A DNA stretch of 64,000 bases from Nothophaeocryptopus gaeumannii (lineage: Eukaryota; Ascomycota; Dothideomycetes; Mycosphaerellales; Mycosphaerellaceae): positions 124,001-188,000 of the forward strand of contig JASISA010000025.1 in assembly GCA_031771865.1 (NCBI GenBank), given 5' to 3'. Shown in pieces: positions 21,300-31,810 of the stretch. Position 1 is the first letter of the stretch; each line of letters starts with the position of its first letter. The notes under the pieces are model-generated. The model was not told where the DNA came from. It saw only the letters and a list, made by a program, of their open reading frames with translations, and did not search any database. Position numbers and translations under genes: made by a program.

Positions 21300-22185
21300 A
21301 TGGTATACCATCACGACCTTCCCGCCTCCTCTCGCGCTCATCAACTCCGAATCCAAATCTACCATCCCCTGACCATCGCCAGCGCCGTTGTCCAAACCAT
21401 CGAGAAGAAGAGCGACTCCACCACATCATTCCAAGCGGAAATCCTCCACCAATGGCTAGCGAAGCTCACCAAGATCATGAACACCAACGTAGAAGACGCC
21501 TTACGCGATAGCGATCTCGCATACATCGACCCCAACTATACAGCGCAATCGGGCTTCGAAAGCATATTCTCCCTCGGAGGGCTAGACGATATCGGGCTCC
21601 ACCTCGATCAATCTCCGGAAGACACTCTCGGCGCAAAGTTTGACGACGGAGCAAATACATACGTTGTCGTAGAGTCCCTGGGTGGCACCGAAGAACGGAC
21701 AGAGCCGGGCGATGCAGTTCGCCGGTACAATTTTGCATGAAGCATGTCATGCCATGTTGAGGAAGTTCACCTACCAGTGCGAGGTTTGCGGGGACGAAGG
21801 ATGTCGGGAGAGCTGGGAATACTACCAGGGCATAACTGGCCACGCGTTGGCATGGAACTCCATGGCATTGCAAATCGAAAACGTTCCGGAGAGGGTTTTC
21901 GGTGTGAGATTGCATCTCGGGCGGGCGTGGAGTTCAAGGAAAGAGGATGAGTTTTTGCGGAGGAGAATGTTGCTCGCTTCTTTGGGGGTGTCGTTCCGGG
22001 GAGGTGAGATATGCATACAGCTGGACTGTACTCAACTACATTCTTCTGCATGTTGGCGCTCAATTTGTATTCCGTCCGTACAAGGCTTGCTTCCCAATTG
22101 GGAGAAAGATTGTGTGACAGGCACGTCCGTCTTTCCGTCCCTCCTTGCCACCTTCTTGTTTCCTCTACTGAGTGATATCCAGTGA
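21300..22185 (+). CDS. SprT-like zinc metalloprotease domain protein with frame break
   Basis: Frame 1 (from ATG 21300, MVYHHDLPASS) encodes an N-terminal helical region ending near ANTYVVVE. Frame 2 continues with MQFAGTILHEACHAMLRKF and a cysteine-rich stretch YQCEVCGDEGC. HEACH is the HExxH zinc site, and the surrounding TILHEACHAM pattern with a following Cys cluster is the SprT/Spartan-like signature. The two frames differ by one nucleotide. A GT..AG segment of 34-40 nt at about 21660-21700 would join them, but that is shorter than normal fungal introns. A base error or true frameshift is equally possible. The C-terminal end after SLGVSFRGG is poorly conserved in composition and may be read-through of an unspliced donor (GTGAGATATG). 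SprT domains are putative DNA-associated proteases; activity is unproven. Confidence 0.6.
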
Positions 22186-22379
22186 AGGCTTCACAGTCCC
22201 GATCGAAACCGAGAAGCTGATGCCCTCCTCTTCCTCGTCTCTGCCACTAGCCCAGTGGCTGTCCCTTCCATCCACGGTCCAGCAGTCCACCCATCCTTCT
22301 CCTGTCGCCCTCGCCGTGTGATTGCCTTGGTAATCTGTTTACTCGCTGTAGCGAATCGAACTTGCGTTTTGTCCTGATA

Positions 22380-23891
22380 GGCTCCACCTACTCAATGCCC
22401 TCGTCTACCCTCACTCGATCGGGGTTGCCGCCGGCGCAATAGACTGGTGTTTGGGTCGGATGTGACTGTAATGTTGTCACCGTAGACGGCGACTCTGCCT
22501 TGATGGCGATACACGTCTCTTCTCGCTCTTTGATCCAGAAGGCCCATGACTCCTCCGAGGGTGCATCTTGGAGCGCATGGTATTGTCGGGGGCGGCCTGA
22601 AGCAAGTCCAGCTTTTCGGGAGTGGGTGTCTGGACTACCGCCTCTCGCATAGATGGCGATGCGGGATGAACTGAACGCGAGGTCAAGGGCGTCTGCGTTG
22701 CAGTTGACTGTAACATCGTCACCGTAGAAGACAACGATGATGAGACGGTGGCAGGCGACGGGCGCCATAGCACCCAGTCATCGTCTGCGACGGTCTCGTG
22801 TTGGGTGGCGTCGACGCTGTAATTGAGGATCGGCCGACCTTGGACGCTAGGCCTGCTCTCGACTTTCTGCACCTGGCTGGCGTCGCCGGTAGCGTTGACC
22901 TGATTGCCGCCGCTGTAGGCGAGGGATGTGATATCGACACTAGAAGCAGCCGAAGTGCCGTCTGATGCACGGAAGGGGAGGTTGTTGACCGTCGGCAGTT
23001 GCTGCTGGCCCAGTTGCCACTGGCGGACACCGTTGTCGACGAGACGTCTTCCGTTGCACGAAACGGCAGGGTGTTCACTGTTGGCTGCTGTTGATGGTCT
23101 GGCGGCCACTGGACTGGACTGCACCATTGTTGTACGCCAGAGTTGGAGCCTCTGGAAAGTTCATGAAGTCGTCAAGGGTGAAAGGCGCATCGCTCACTCC
23201 TGCGATGACTCGGTCTACATCCGCCACGCCGATGCTGTTGACGGCAGCTCGTAGACCGCATGTCGAGATGATGTCGACGCTGAGGAATGGATTGGTGTCG
23301 ATGCTTGTGACGTCCTCGCCGAAGGACAAGTTGGTGTTCATTGTTGCGAGGGAATGGCTGGTGCGCGTTCTGGCGCTGACCGACGTCGACTTCAGCGAGA
23401 CCGCCAAGGTCGACGAGGTTGTAGGTGTCAATCAGAGAGCCAATCTCGATGCCGTAGGCGGCAGGGAATGGGATAGCCTCAAGAAGGGCGCGACGACCAG
23501 CGAACTTGCCGGCCACTGGCTGTCGGAAGTCGGCTTCTTTGGCTCCTGCTTCTCTGGCGAAAAGGGTGTCATCGAAGATAGTTACCTGGTTGATTCTGCC
23601 AGTAGTCGTATGCTTGCTTGCAAGATAAAGCCGTGCAGAAACCATCGAAGACGAAGGCTGCGAAGCTGGATGTGCTGGAAGGTGTGTCGCTGGAGCGGTT
23701 GCGGAGGTGAAAAGTGAAGTGCAAGACTCGGAGGCTTCGCGGTTGTAATTCGAATTTGAGATTCGGCGTTTGCTTGACAGGTCAATGTGCATCCGGCAGG
23801 GCGGTGTCTTGGCGAGGACTCGTGAGGATCGATCGAACAGAGGCTTCGAATGCCAACGGCAGACTTCGATGAACGTATATGCCAGACTCAA
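22380..23891 (-). pseudogene. Relic of a glucosyl-3-phosphoglycerate-synthase-like glycosyltransferase
   Basis: A minus-strand frame ending at 23172 contains a stretch (about 23360-23600) that matches the C-terminal part of GpgS/mannosyl-3-phosphoglycerate-synthase-like glycosyltransferases. Its blocks are FRQPVAGKFAGRRALLEAIPF, YGIEIGSLIDTYN and LAEVDVGQRQNAHQPF. The N-terminal catalytic GT-A domain with its DxD motif is not found in the next kilobase upstream. Coding signal then jumps between frames: SFGEDVTSIDTNPFLSVD and FTLDDFMNFPEAPTLAY in a second frame, then VLWRPSPATVSSS and WAFWIKEREETC in others, down to about 22390. At least two frameshifts and the missing N-terminus argue for a decayed gene. 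Whether the downstream part (22390-23300) belongs to the same ancestral gene is unclear. Confidence 0.5.
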
Positions 23892-24305
23892 TGGTCAACC
23901 GATTTCGTGTCAGCTAACAAGACCGTGCAGTCGCTTGTCAAGGCGTGTGTGATGCTGATGGAACTGCGGCCACAAAGCGCTGCCTGGGCACCTCTTCAGT
24001 CTTGACAACGGCTTGTCTAAGTCGATAGTCGTTATCCTGAACGATAAGGCGATTTGATGGAGCTCGTGCTAGTTGTAAAGGTGAAGACCAATATACTGAT
24101 GCCTTCTTCTCTCAACTGTATCTGTAATGATGAGTCTGCCATCGTCCCTCACCTGTGATTGACCAAGTCGTTGCTCTTTCCAAAGCCGTTACCATCGCGC
24201 ATGTGAAGGCCCCTAGCCCCGGCCTTGGCAACATACGATCGATGAACACCATAACCAGCTTCACGCCCCTGCCCTCTCGCTCTCTTCACCACAGGATGCC
24301 GCACC
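23892..24305. other. Intergenic region
   Basis: No gene or element is recognised; it includes the 5' flank of the short 2EXR gene. Confidence 0.3.
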
Positions 24306-24721
24306 ATGGCATCGACGACGACGCCGCCATACCGCCTCCTGGCGCTGCCTGCCGAGCTCCGCAACCGCATCTACGAGCTGGTGTTGGTCTCTCCTAAGCC
24401 AATTGGGCTCATAGAGATCCGGGCCAGGGGATTCCGGGCGGAGCCTGGACTCCTGGCAGCGAGTCGGCAGCTGCGTCAGCAGGGGCTGGCGATGTTTTGG
24501 CGTAAGTTCAGCTGACTTTGCTATCGAGAGGATATTCCATAGGCTCTGCTAACGGGTTAATAGAGGAGAACATCTTCGTGGCGGTAGACGCGGCGAGCCG
24601 CGTGAGCTTTCTGGCTGGTCCTGGTCAGGGGCCACAACTGGTCAGAGAAGTCCAGCTCCGTAAGTTATTGCTGTTCTCTTGTTTCTTTCCTTCAGCTATA
24701 CCATCCGATGCGTCTTCCTAG
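24306..24721 (+). CDS. Short 2EXR/F-box-like protein
   Basis: Three exons, 24306-24501, 24564-24659 and 24696-24721, give 105 residues. MASTTTPPYRLLALPAELRNRIYELVL contains the 2EXR/F-box-like LPAELRNRIYE motif, followed by ASRQLRQQGLAMFWQENIFVAV, the usual second helix and strand. Intron 1 (GTAAGT, CTAAC branch, ATAG) is convincing. Intron 2 is only 36 nt (GTAAGT to TTCAG), so the last exon is less certain and the true protein might read on differently. It is much shorter than typical 200-400-residue family members, suggesting truncation. Function unknown; the fold resembles substrate-recruiting F-box proteins, but SCF association is not shown. Confidence 0.55.
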
Positions 24722-24779
24722 ACTGGTCCTGGAACACGCTGCGTCGAAGTAATCTGGGCCTGGATCAGCTCGCCAGCGC

Positions 24780-25026
24780 CGACAGTCAATTCGAGCCACT
24801 CCGTCACTCAACGCCGTACCGAAACCCTCCACCCACCTCGCCGTACTACTCAGAGCAACGTCAAGATTCTTTCTTTGACCGATATCAACACTCACCACCC
24901 GCCTTGCCGTATGGCGGAGAACAACAGAACCCGCCCTTCTATCTATCCATCCTGCCGTATCGGCCAGAACAGCAGAACCCTCGCCTCCATCCACCCGCCC
25001 TGCCATATCGTACAGAACGGTAGGAA
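24780..25026 (+). repeat. Imperfect 48-nt tandem repeat, Pro/Tyr/Gln coding potential
   Basis: Directly downstream of the short 2EXR gene an open frame encodes repeated blocks PALPYGGEQQNPPF, SILPYRPEQQNPRL and PALPYRTER. The DNA unit is about 48 nt, with two good copies at 24900-24997, a partial copy ending near 25023 and weaker copies upstream (SPYYSEQRQ). It could be the coding end of a longer isoform of the 2EXR gene or a non-coding minisatellite. Confidence 0.5.
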
Positions 25027-25884
25027 TCACACCCGTGGCGCGATGCTCGCAGCTCTGCCCCTGGAGCCTGGCAAGAAACACCACCCAGCGAATATAAGAA
25101 GACTTACCGCACTTGATGAAACCCAAGGCCATCCACCCCTCTCAGCCAGCGGCGAGCACGTTGTCACCTCGTTCCCTGGATCGATAAATGGAGAGCATCG
25201 CCACTTGGGTTGATGGGTTCCAGCACCTAGAAGTCAGCAAACCACACACCAGCCTAGATTTCAGACAGTTCACGGGTCCTGCTTAAGCATTGCTGTTTCT
25301 GTCGCTCGCCGGAAAGCCCTGCACTGGTTTCTGAAGGCATGAGAGTGAGAAGCCAACAACTACTCGCCGATCAAGTCAAGGAACGAGACTGGATCTGGAC
25401 CACGCTGCTCAACGATCGAAGGACAGGACTAATCTCCCAAGAAGCGTATCGTCCACGGGAGCGGCCAGCTCTGCGTAGCAACGGCCCAATTCGTTCTCCT
25501 TACTTCATCCTCATGGCATGACCTCACTAGCCTTGGGGACTCTGGCTCCTGCGTCCCTAGCACCGACTGGGTTTCTATGATTCCTCTCACCCCGAACAGT
25601 TCCTTTCTCCTCTTCCTGCTGCAAATGTCGGATATCACCAGACGTACGCTGTGATGTTGTTGGATGACGTTGTTGTTGGAGAGAAGGAAGGACTGACAAT
25701 CCTCTGCAGGCGGACAGCCACACTTTCCCCTGCTTCCCGGCCTGCGCCTGACCTGAGTTCGATGACAAAGCACCATCTTGCCCGCCCCGCCCTTGGCATC
25801 AGCCCATCATGCCCGTCCTCGCAAACTTCCGTCGTAACTTCGAGCCGATATCGCAACAACGACGAGTCTGCCGGCTGTGACATT
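25027..25884. other. Intergenic region and 5' flank of Zn2Cys6 gene
   Basis: No independent gene is supported. The frame of the Zn2Cys6 gene is open from about 25654, with in-frame ATGs at 25654 and 25762, so part of this stretch may be coding. Confidence 0.3.
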
Positions 25885-28283
25885 ATGTCGTGGGCAAGCG
25901 GCACAAGTTTCGACCCACCAAGTGCAGCAGCAGCAGCAGCATTGGTGTCGCCAGTGCATACATCGCCCGCCGCCAACAGCCCCGCCGACGACGACAGAGC
26001 GCGCAAGAGGAAGAGGTCCTCCGTCGCGGGCGCGGACAATGTTGAGCCGGACATTGCATGGGGAGCGGGACATGGTGGGATAGCTTCCAACAACGACGGA
26101 GCTTCACTACAGGGCAGTCCAACAGCAAACGGCAAGCCAAGACACCAGCCAGGCGTGAAGAGAGCGTGCAATGATTGTCGCCAGCAGAAAGTACGTCCTC
26201 ACTTTCGTCATATTGAATACTTCAGTTCTGCAGTGAGTCACTAGCATGTGCTAACACTTCGTCTCACAGCTACGATGCAATGTGGTAGCCGGCCCGGGCG
26301 ACACGTATATACCGTGCGATCGATGCAAGAAGCACAATTTGAAGTGTAGTATCGACGATGGCTTCAAACGACTCGGCAAGCGTGCGGCGCATGAGGAGAT
26401 GGTCAAGGAGTTGGACCACGCCAAAGCAAAACTCGCGCAATATGAGCAATTGGGCATGTTCCTACCAGAAGAGACACCACAATCAGCGTATACCGCCAGC
26501 TTCCAAGGATCACCAGATGGCTCAGCACCAGTCGCGTCAATGGGCGCCAATGCACCGTTCGTGGGAGCCAGCGAGGCAGCGGCGTCACGCAGCTTGCTCG
26601 ACTTGAGCCAAGGATACCGCGAGCTGGCACCGACGAGCTACCCATCCATTACTCCAGGCACATCGACCAACACCATCGGCAGCGTCGCATTGACAGAAGC
26701 GCAACTTAACGAGCTCTACCAGATTTACTTCGACCATTACCATCCCTTCCTACCAGTGCTGAACCCATCAGCAACATACAAAGACTTTTACGCAGATCAT
26801 CCACTACTTCATTGGACCATTGTTGCCATTGCTGCACGAAGATACGAGATCAAGCCAGGCTTGTTTGTGGAGCTCCAGCGACCACTCGAGGAGCTACTCT
26901 GGACAACGCTCTCGCAAGTCCCACAAGCCTATCATGTCTGCAAAGCACTCGCACTATTATGTACCTGGCCTCTGCCGACCTCATCGACGTCTCAGGAACC
27001 GACGATGATGCTCAGCGGTGTCATGTTCCAGCTGGCGATGCAGTACGGTCTTCATCGACCATCACATGCACAAGACTTCAGCCGATTCCGAGTCGAACTC
27101 AGAGAAGAAGACATCTCTGACAGACTGAATACCTGGGCTGCGATCAACATCGTCGCACAGAATGTCAGTACCGGAAACGGTCAGCCACCACTCTCTAGAT
27201 GGGCGTGGTTTACGTACGGCCTGCACCTCGACCGCATGAAGCCCGAACTCCAGACGAGATGTCAGGTCGAGAAATTCTGCGACACTGTCACTCGAACGCT
27301 GTTCACCATGCAGCGAGACCATATTGTTGAAGTCGATCAAGCATCCCGCGGACTGCAGGTCGACATGTACGCCCGAGAGTTGGGAGAGTTGGAGGTTACT
27401 GTCCTGTCAACAAGCTCCTCTTGTGAGTCGTCTTTCTCAATCCTCATTTTCTGCAGTACTAACTCCAGCAGCAGCGCTTGAGGTCCTGTTCCTAAAGGCC
27501 GCCGCATTACATCTCCGCCTGACAGCGTTTTTCGACAAGCCATCACAACCGAACTATAACGTCGACCTTCGAAACGTATACATTGCAGCATCTGCACTTC
27601 TTGAGCACCTCTACGGCATGGAACAACATCAATTCGCCTATGTGCCACGGTACATTGAACAGATGATGCTCGCCGCATCCGTCACCTTACTCAAGATATT
27701 GAACTCATTCTACGCGAAACACGTCGATACGACCCAAGGCAAGCTGCTCTTCGGTCGTACCGTCACTGGATTGCGCAAGCTCAGTGTTAGATCAAACGAC
27801 CTTCCCCAACGCCTCGCAGAAGTCATGGCCCAGCTCTGGATCAGCAGCGGCGCCGGCGAGCAATCCGAGATCAAATTCGACACCAGCGACGTCCTTGATA
27901 CAGAGAACTTGCAACTCAAAGTCCGGTGTCGCTCCTCTCTTTCCGTCCTCTACGACGCAATCTGGCGCTGGCGCGAGAAAGCAGGCCAAGTCGGCCGCGA
28001 GAACCTCATCCACGATATTGAGAACCCCACGCGACTCCCAGACACGAATCGCAACACTCCACAACCACAGAACGGCTTGGCGGATGTTCATTTGACACAG
28101 CCTAGCTCGGGACTCCAGATCCCTCAGACTAATGACCCCGATGCCATGAACTGGGACGCTACATTTGGCGGTAATGCTGTCTTTGACCCGCTCAGTTGGG
28201 CACTGGACGGGAACATCATAGGACTGGGAAACGGCCTATTTGGCCAGAATGATCCGCTTGGGTTGGGTGCGTATCAGGGTTAG
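25885..28283 (+). CDS. Zn2Cys6 transcription factor with fungal middle homology region
   Basis: Three exons, 25885-26190, 26270-27422 and 27469-28283; 757 residues from this start (ATGs at 25762 or 25654 would lengthen it). Intron 1 splits the zinc cluster exactly after QQK. The spliced product has C95-x2-C98-x6-C105-x12-C118-x2-C121-x6-C128, a canonical binuclear zinc cluster, followed by a predicted coiled coil (HEEMVKELDHAKAKLAQYEQL). The central region (YQIYFDHYHPFLPVLNPS, LLHWTIVAIAARR, QLAMQYGLHRPSHAQDFSRF, DRLNTWAAINIVAQ) is the fungal transcription factor regulatory domain. It is closest in style to the Leu3/War1/PrtT group. It should bind CGG-type sites as a dimer; target genes are unknown. 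An alanine-repeat (GCA)n stretch sits near residue 15. Confidence 0.85.
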
Positions 28284-30509
28284 TGGCCTTGGTACCAGGG
28301 AGCCAGCCAGTAGATTTTCATGATTGATGACGTGTAGAGAGCATCGGCGTTTCTGTGGAGAGAAGTTTCTTCACCGATTGATACCAAATGAGATTGCTTC
28401 GCTCTTACGCCATTACTCTGTGCAGCTGCATGCGCCCTCGTGGCTTCGTAAATGATTTGGACTGGCTGGGATGAGTGTGAGGGTGAGATGATGTTAAGTT
28501 CTATTCGAGAGCAGCATCTATAATAATTTCTCACAGTCTCTGCGCTGATGTGCACCTACGTGCCCTTGGACATCGCCCAGCTTCCATGAGATGCGAGCAT
28601 AGTTAACGGTCTGACATTACGCATGCTTTCCTACTGGGCAGGCTGATGAGAAATTCAAGCGCTTTTAACGAGTCATGATGTGGAGAGAGCATCGGCGTTT
28701 TCTGTAGAGAGAGGGTGCTTCACAGTTGATACTGATGATGATGATGTTTCCGGGTATTTCAACTACTTCTTTGCGTTTTTGTTCCTATTCATACCTACAT
28801 ATTTGAGTTGGCTGGGAGAGAGGAAAGATGATAGGACTGCTTAAGTTCAGGTGGGAGAAGACTTGTCTGCGTGCTTCCAAGGGATCATTCCTCTCTGATT
28901 GCTCAATGCAGTCTCTACGTCGTTATGCAACTTCGTGAACTCTAGCGGTGGCCGGTCTGCACGAGATGGGAGTCTTTCGAAAGGCACAACATTGGGCCGG
29001 GTCGTTGATTCTACTGTGCTCCTACCTCCCTAAAGTGTCCTTCGCTGCAGGTCATATATCCCTTGGACGAGAGCTGAACTCCGTCGCGGTAGAGGGCATC
29101 GGCCTTACTGTAGAGAGAATATTTCCTGATTGACACGAAAGAAATGTTTCTGATTGGTTAGTCCTCCTCTCCTTGCACTCTCATTCGCACTCAGGACCCT
29201 GACGTGTGTGTTGCTTTGGATGAGAAGACGTTGTGCGTCCGCATCATTCCTTACATTTATCTCTCAACTCGGAACTACACATTTGAAAATGCACTTGGGC
29301 CAATATGCGCGGCACCGATGGGAATCAAAACGCTTTCCTCGCTCGAGACTGTTAACAGGGACGAGTGTGTCCTTCTGCCTGCGTCGTTCTTGTGTAGCAA
29401 AACTTCTATTTGCCAGCCCATGATGTGGCAGAAACATATCGAACTTGCTGTAGAGAGCTCAGAGTCGTAAATAGCACTCTCGCACCAAAGATATGGTCAT
29501 TCAATGCACAGGAGACCCAGGACTCGAAGAGTCTGTGTTGGTGAATTGGGCAGAGAAGTTGTAGGTGAAGAAGCCATGGAACCTCTCACTGCAGGCACCT
29601 TAGGCAATACTGTCCAAAGTTGAACATGGAAATCCAGGCATACCGAGGTCGAGGAGAAAGAAGTACCTGCTGAAGTGCAAACGGCAGGCAGCTTGGGAGT
29701 TGAATATTTGTCAGTGTTGACCTCCACAAACGCCATGGTTCATGCGGTTCAGTGTTGATCATTTTGCAGAAAATAGAACTATCACTGTTGGCAGTATTTC
29801 AGATCGAAGATCGATCCGAAGAGTTGTGGCTCGCATAACAATGTTGTTTAGACCTTTGTTCTTCGAGCCTTGCTGCGTGCAAGATATGACCGAATTTCGT
29901 CTATGCACCTCGCTACGTCAGGCAAACGCTTAGTATAATGCCTGTACTTAGTGTTGGGGTTGGTACTTCTATTGGCAATCCTCACGCTCATCTCGTTCGC
30001 CTTGATGTCCAAAATTATCGGAAGTGATGAACTGAAAGTAGTTCTGTTGACCAACACACCACATTCAAGCACGTCTCACGCTGTAAACAAAGCCCACGCG
30101 ATCAGCGTGTTAAGTCACATTCCTTTGGTGGAAGCTGGCGAGAACAAGCCGGGGTATGCTGTCACTCAAAGGTGCGCGGCTTCGAATCTTCGATCCTGCG
30201 GCATGGAAGGCGATGTGTAGCCTTGCGTTAGCACCCCACATGCGACCGAAAGATGCGCATCATCGATGGCAAGGGCGCGTGCACAGCGTGCGTATGTGAT
30301 GAGCGCGGGCGTACCAGCGAACGCATACAAGATGACGAAGTTTGGGCCTTCGCGAAATGAGTATAAAACGTCCGCGACGCGCATTAGGACGCACGCGTTG
30401 TTGTTGTCCTTTTTCTCTTCCAGTGAGCTCTTGTCCGCATTCCTCTCGAACAAGCAAAGGAAAGAAGCATTTCGTGCCTGCATAAGTACCGACCTGCCTC
30501 GACAGCGGC
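28284..30509. other. Long gene-poor region
   Basis: About 2.2 kb contains no convincing gene. It is occupied in large part by diverged tandem copies of a 350-400-nt sequence (listed separately) and by AT-richer spacer. Small open frames here lack motifs. Confidence 0.4.
28332..29470. repeat. Degenerate tandem repeat, about 350-410 nt per unit, three copies
   Basis: The string GTAGAGAGCATCGGCGTTT plus CTGTRGAGAGA recurs at 28332, 28680 and 29088, each time followed by a CTTCAC/GATTGATAC-like tail. Within copies 1 and 2 a second shared block, TTGGCTGGGA then GATGAT then TTAAGTTC, occurs about 125 nt downstream (near 28456 and 28806). A partial fourth anchor (GCTGTAGAGAGCTC) is at about 29445. 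Spacings are 348 and 408 nt. The copies are diverged and non-coding. Confidence 0.6.
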
Positions 30510-31137
30510 ATGACGATGATACCGACAGAGGCGTTGAATCCTCTAGGCCAGAAGTTTGAACGGCAGTTCCTTCACGCCTGGGCCTTATTCGAGCAAGAAA
30601 GCTTCGATGAGGCAAATGCGATTGCTGTGCAGTTGGTGAAGGAGCCGTTGATTGGGGATCTGCATAAGGCAGGATGTCATCTGATATTGGCCCATTCTCC
30701 GGATGATTATGTGTATGTCGAGCAAGATGGAGCGAGTCTAGCCGTGAGTGCGTACGCTGATTCCCAGAGGTAGGCAACATGCAGAGAAGTCGTTGGGGTT
30801 GTTCATGAACTTGTATCCAGATCCAAAGAGTCCGCCGAACAAGGAGCAGAAGGAGAGCCAGATGATCTTAGTGAAGATGGCGCGAGACGTACTTACGAAG
30901 GCTAAGAAAGATGCCAGAATGTGAGTGTTATGCCTAAAACAGCACATGACGACTTCTCAATTGACCCCTGAATGCAGATACGCAGACCACACCAGAGCAG
31001 ACAGCCCTCTGCAACAAGAACACGAAGCACCGTCGCCGTCGCCGCCTGCGAGCAAGAGGTTACACACCGGACGACTCAGATCAATCCTGAGAAATCGGAT
31101 GGCCAACTCAAAGCAACGCGCGAATTCTCAAGACTGA
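30510..31137 (+). CDS. Hypothetical protein, three exons, helical
   Basis: Exons 30510-30712, 30774-30920 and 30978-31137 give 169 residues, with introns of 61 and 57 nt (GTATGT..GGTAG and GTGAGT..TGCAG) and closed phases. The first two thirds are helix-rich: FERQFLHAWALFEQESFDEANAIAV, YVQHAEKSLGLFMNLYPDP and MILVKMARDVLTKAKKDAR, which together resemble a TPR-like or helical-bundle fold. The C-terminus is basic and disordered (PPASKRLHTGRLRSIL). I recognise no named family. A role cannot be assigned from neighbours. Confidence comes from splice consistency and codon composition. Confidence 0.6.
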
Positions 31138-31810
31138 AGTGAAGCCAACATGGCCAGATGATGAAGTAACGAGAGTCACGGTACAGAAGACGGGCCTGAG
31201 GTTGGAGTCGAGTGTCGAAAAGAGAGATATTGTTTTCGGAGGGCGTACCAGTCACGAGCGTGGGAGGGAGAGTGTCGTCGACAGGGCACGCAGACGAGGA
31301 TTATCGGCCACTGTCTCTTTCCTGTTGCTGGACTCCTTGGACAGTGACAGGGGATAGGAGCTGTATCGTGCTCTGGGGGTGCTGATGAGGGAGGTCCTGG
31401 TGTCGAAACCAGCACACCGAACAAGCCGCGAGAGAGAAGGATTGGCCCGGACACCGTATCCAGGCATTGCAAAGAGTCGCAGAGCAAGGAGTGCTGAGTC
31501 CAATCACCTGGTCTGTTGTAACGACTTCCACGTGATATGCGTTCCTATTGTCTATCCTCCACCTCGACTTCACCTGAGCACTCGCGCCTGCATACTCTGT
31601 ACAGCATCGTCGTCGATGGCGTTGTCCTCGTTGTTTGTTGACAAAGAAAAAAGGCGTGTGCAAGGAAGGATTCATAGGATTCATAGGATTCATAGGATTC
31701 ATAGGATTCATGCTGCCAAGACCTCGGTCTCGGACAGCTGGCGGACTCCGGACTCAGAATCAGGATCGGCTGTGACGGCGTAAGTCTTGACCGAAGCATC
31801 GCGCAAGGCC
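31138..31810. other. 5' flank of second Zn2Cys6 gene
   Basis: No gene is supported; it contains the 9-nt minisatellite at 31667-31711 about 100 nt upstream of the start codon. Confidence 0.35.
31667..31711. repeat. Minisatellite (AGGATTCAT) x5
   Basis: Five perfect tandem copies of the 9-mer AGGATTCAT lie in the leader or promoter of the downstream Zn2Cys6 gene, 100 nt before its ATG. Perfect identity suggests recent expansion and likely length polymorphism. Confidence 0.9.

Noticed and set aside
23091..23717. 208-codon plus-strand open frame
   Set aside because: It is antisense to the glycosyltransferase relic, whose minus-strand frame shows family motifs; the plus frame shows none.
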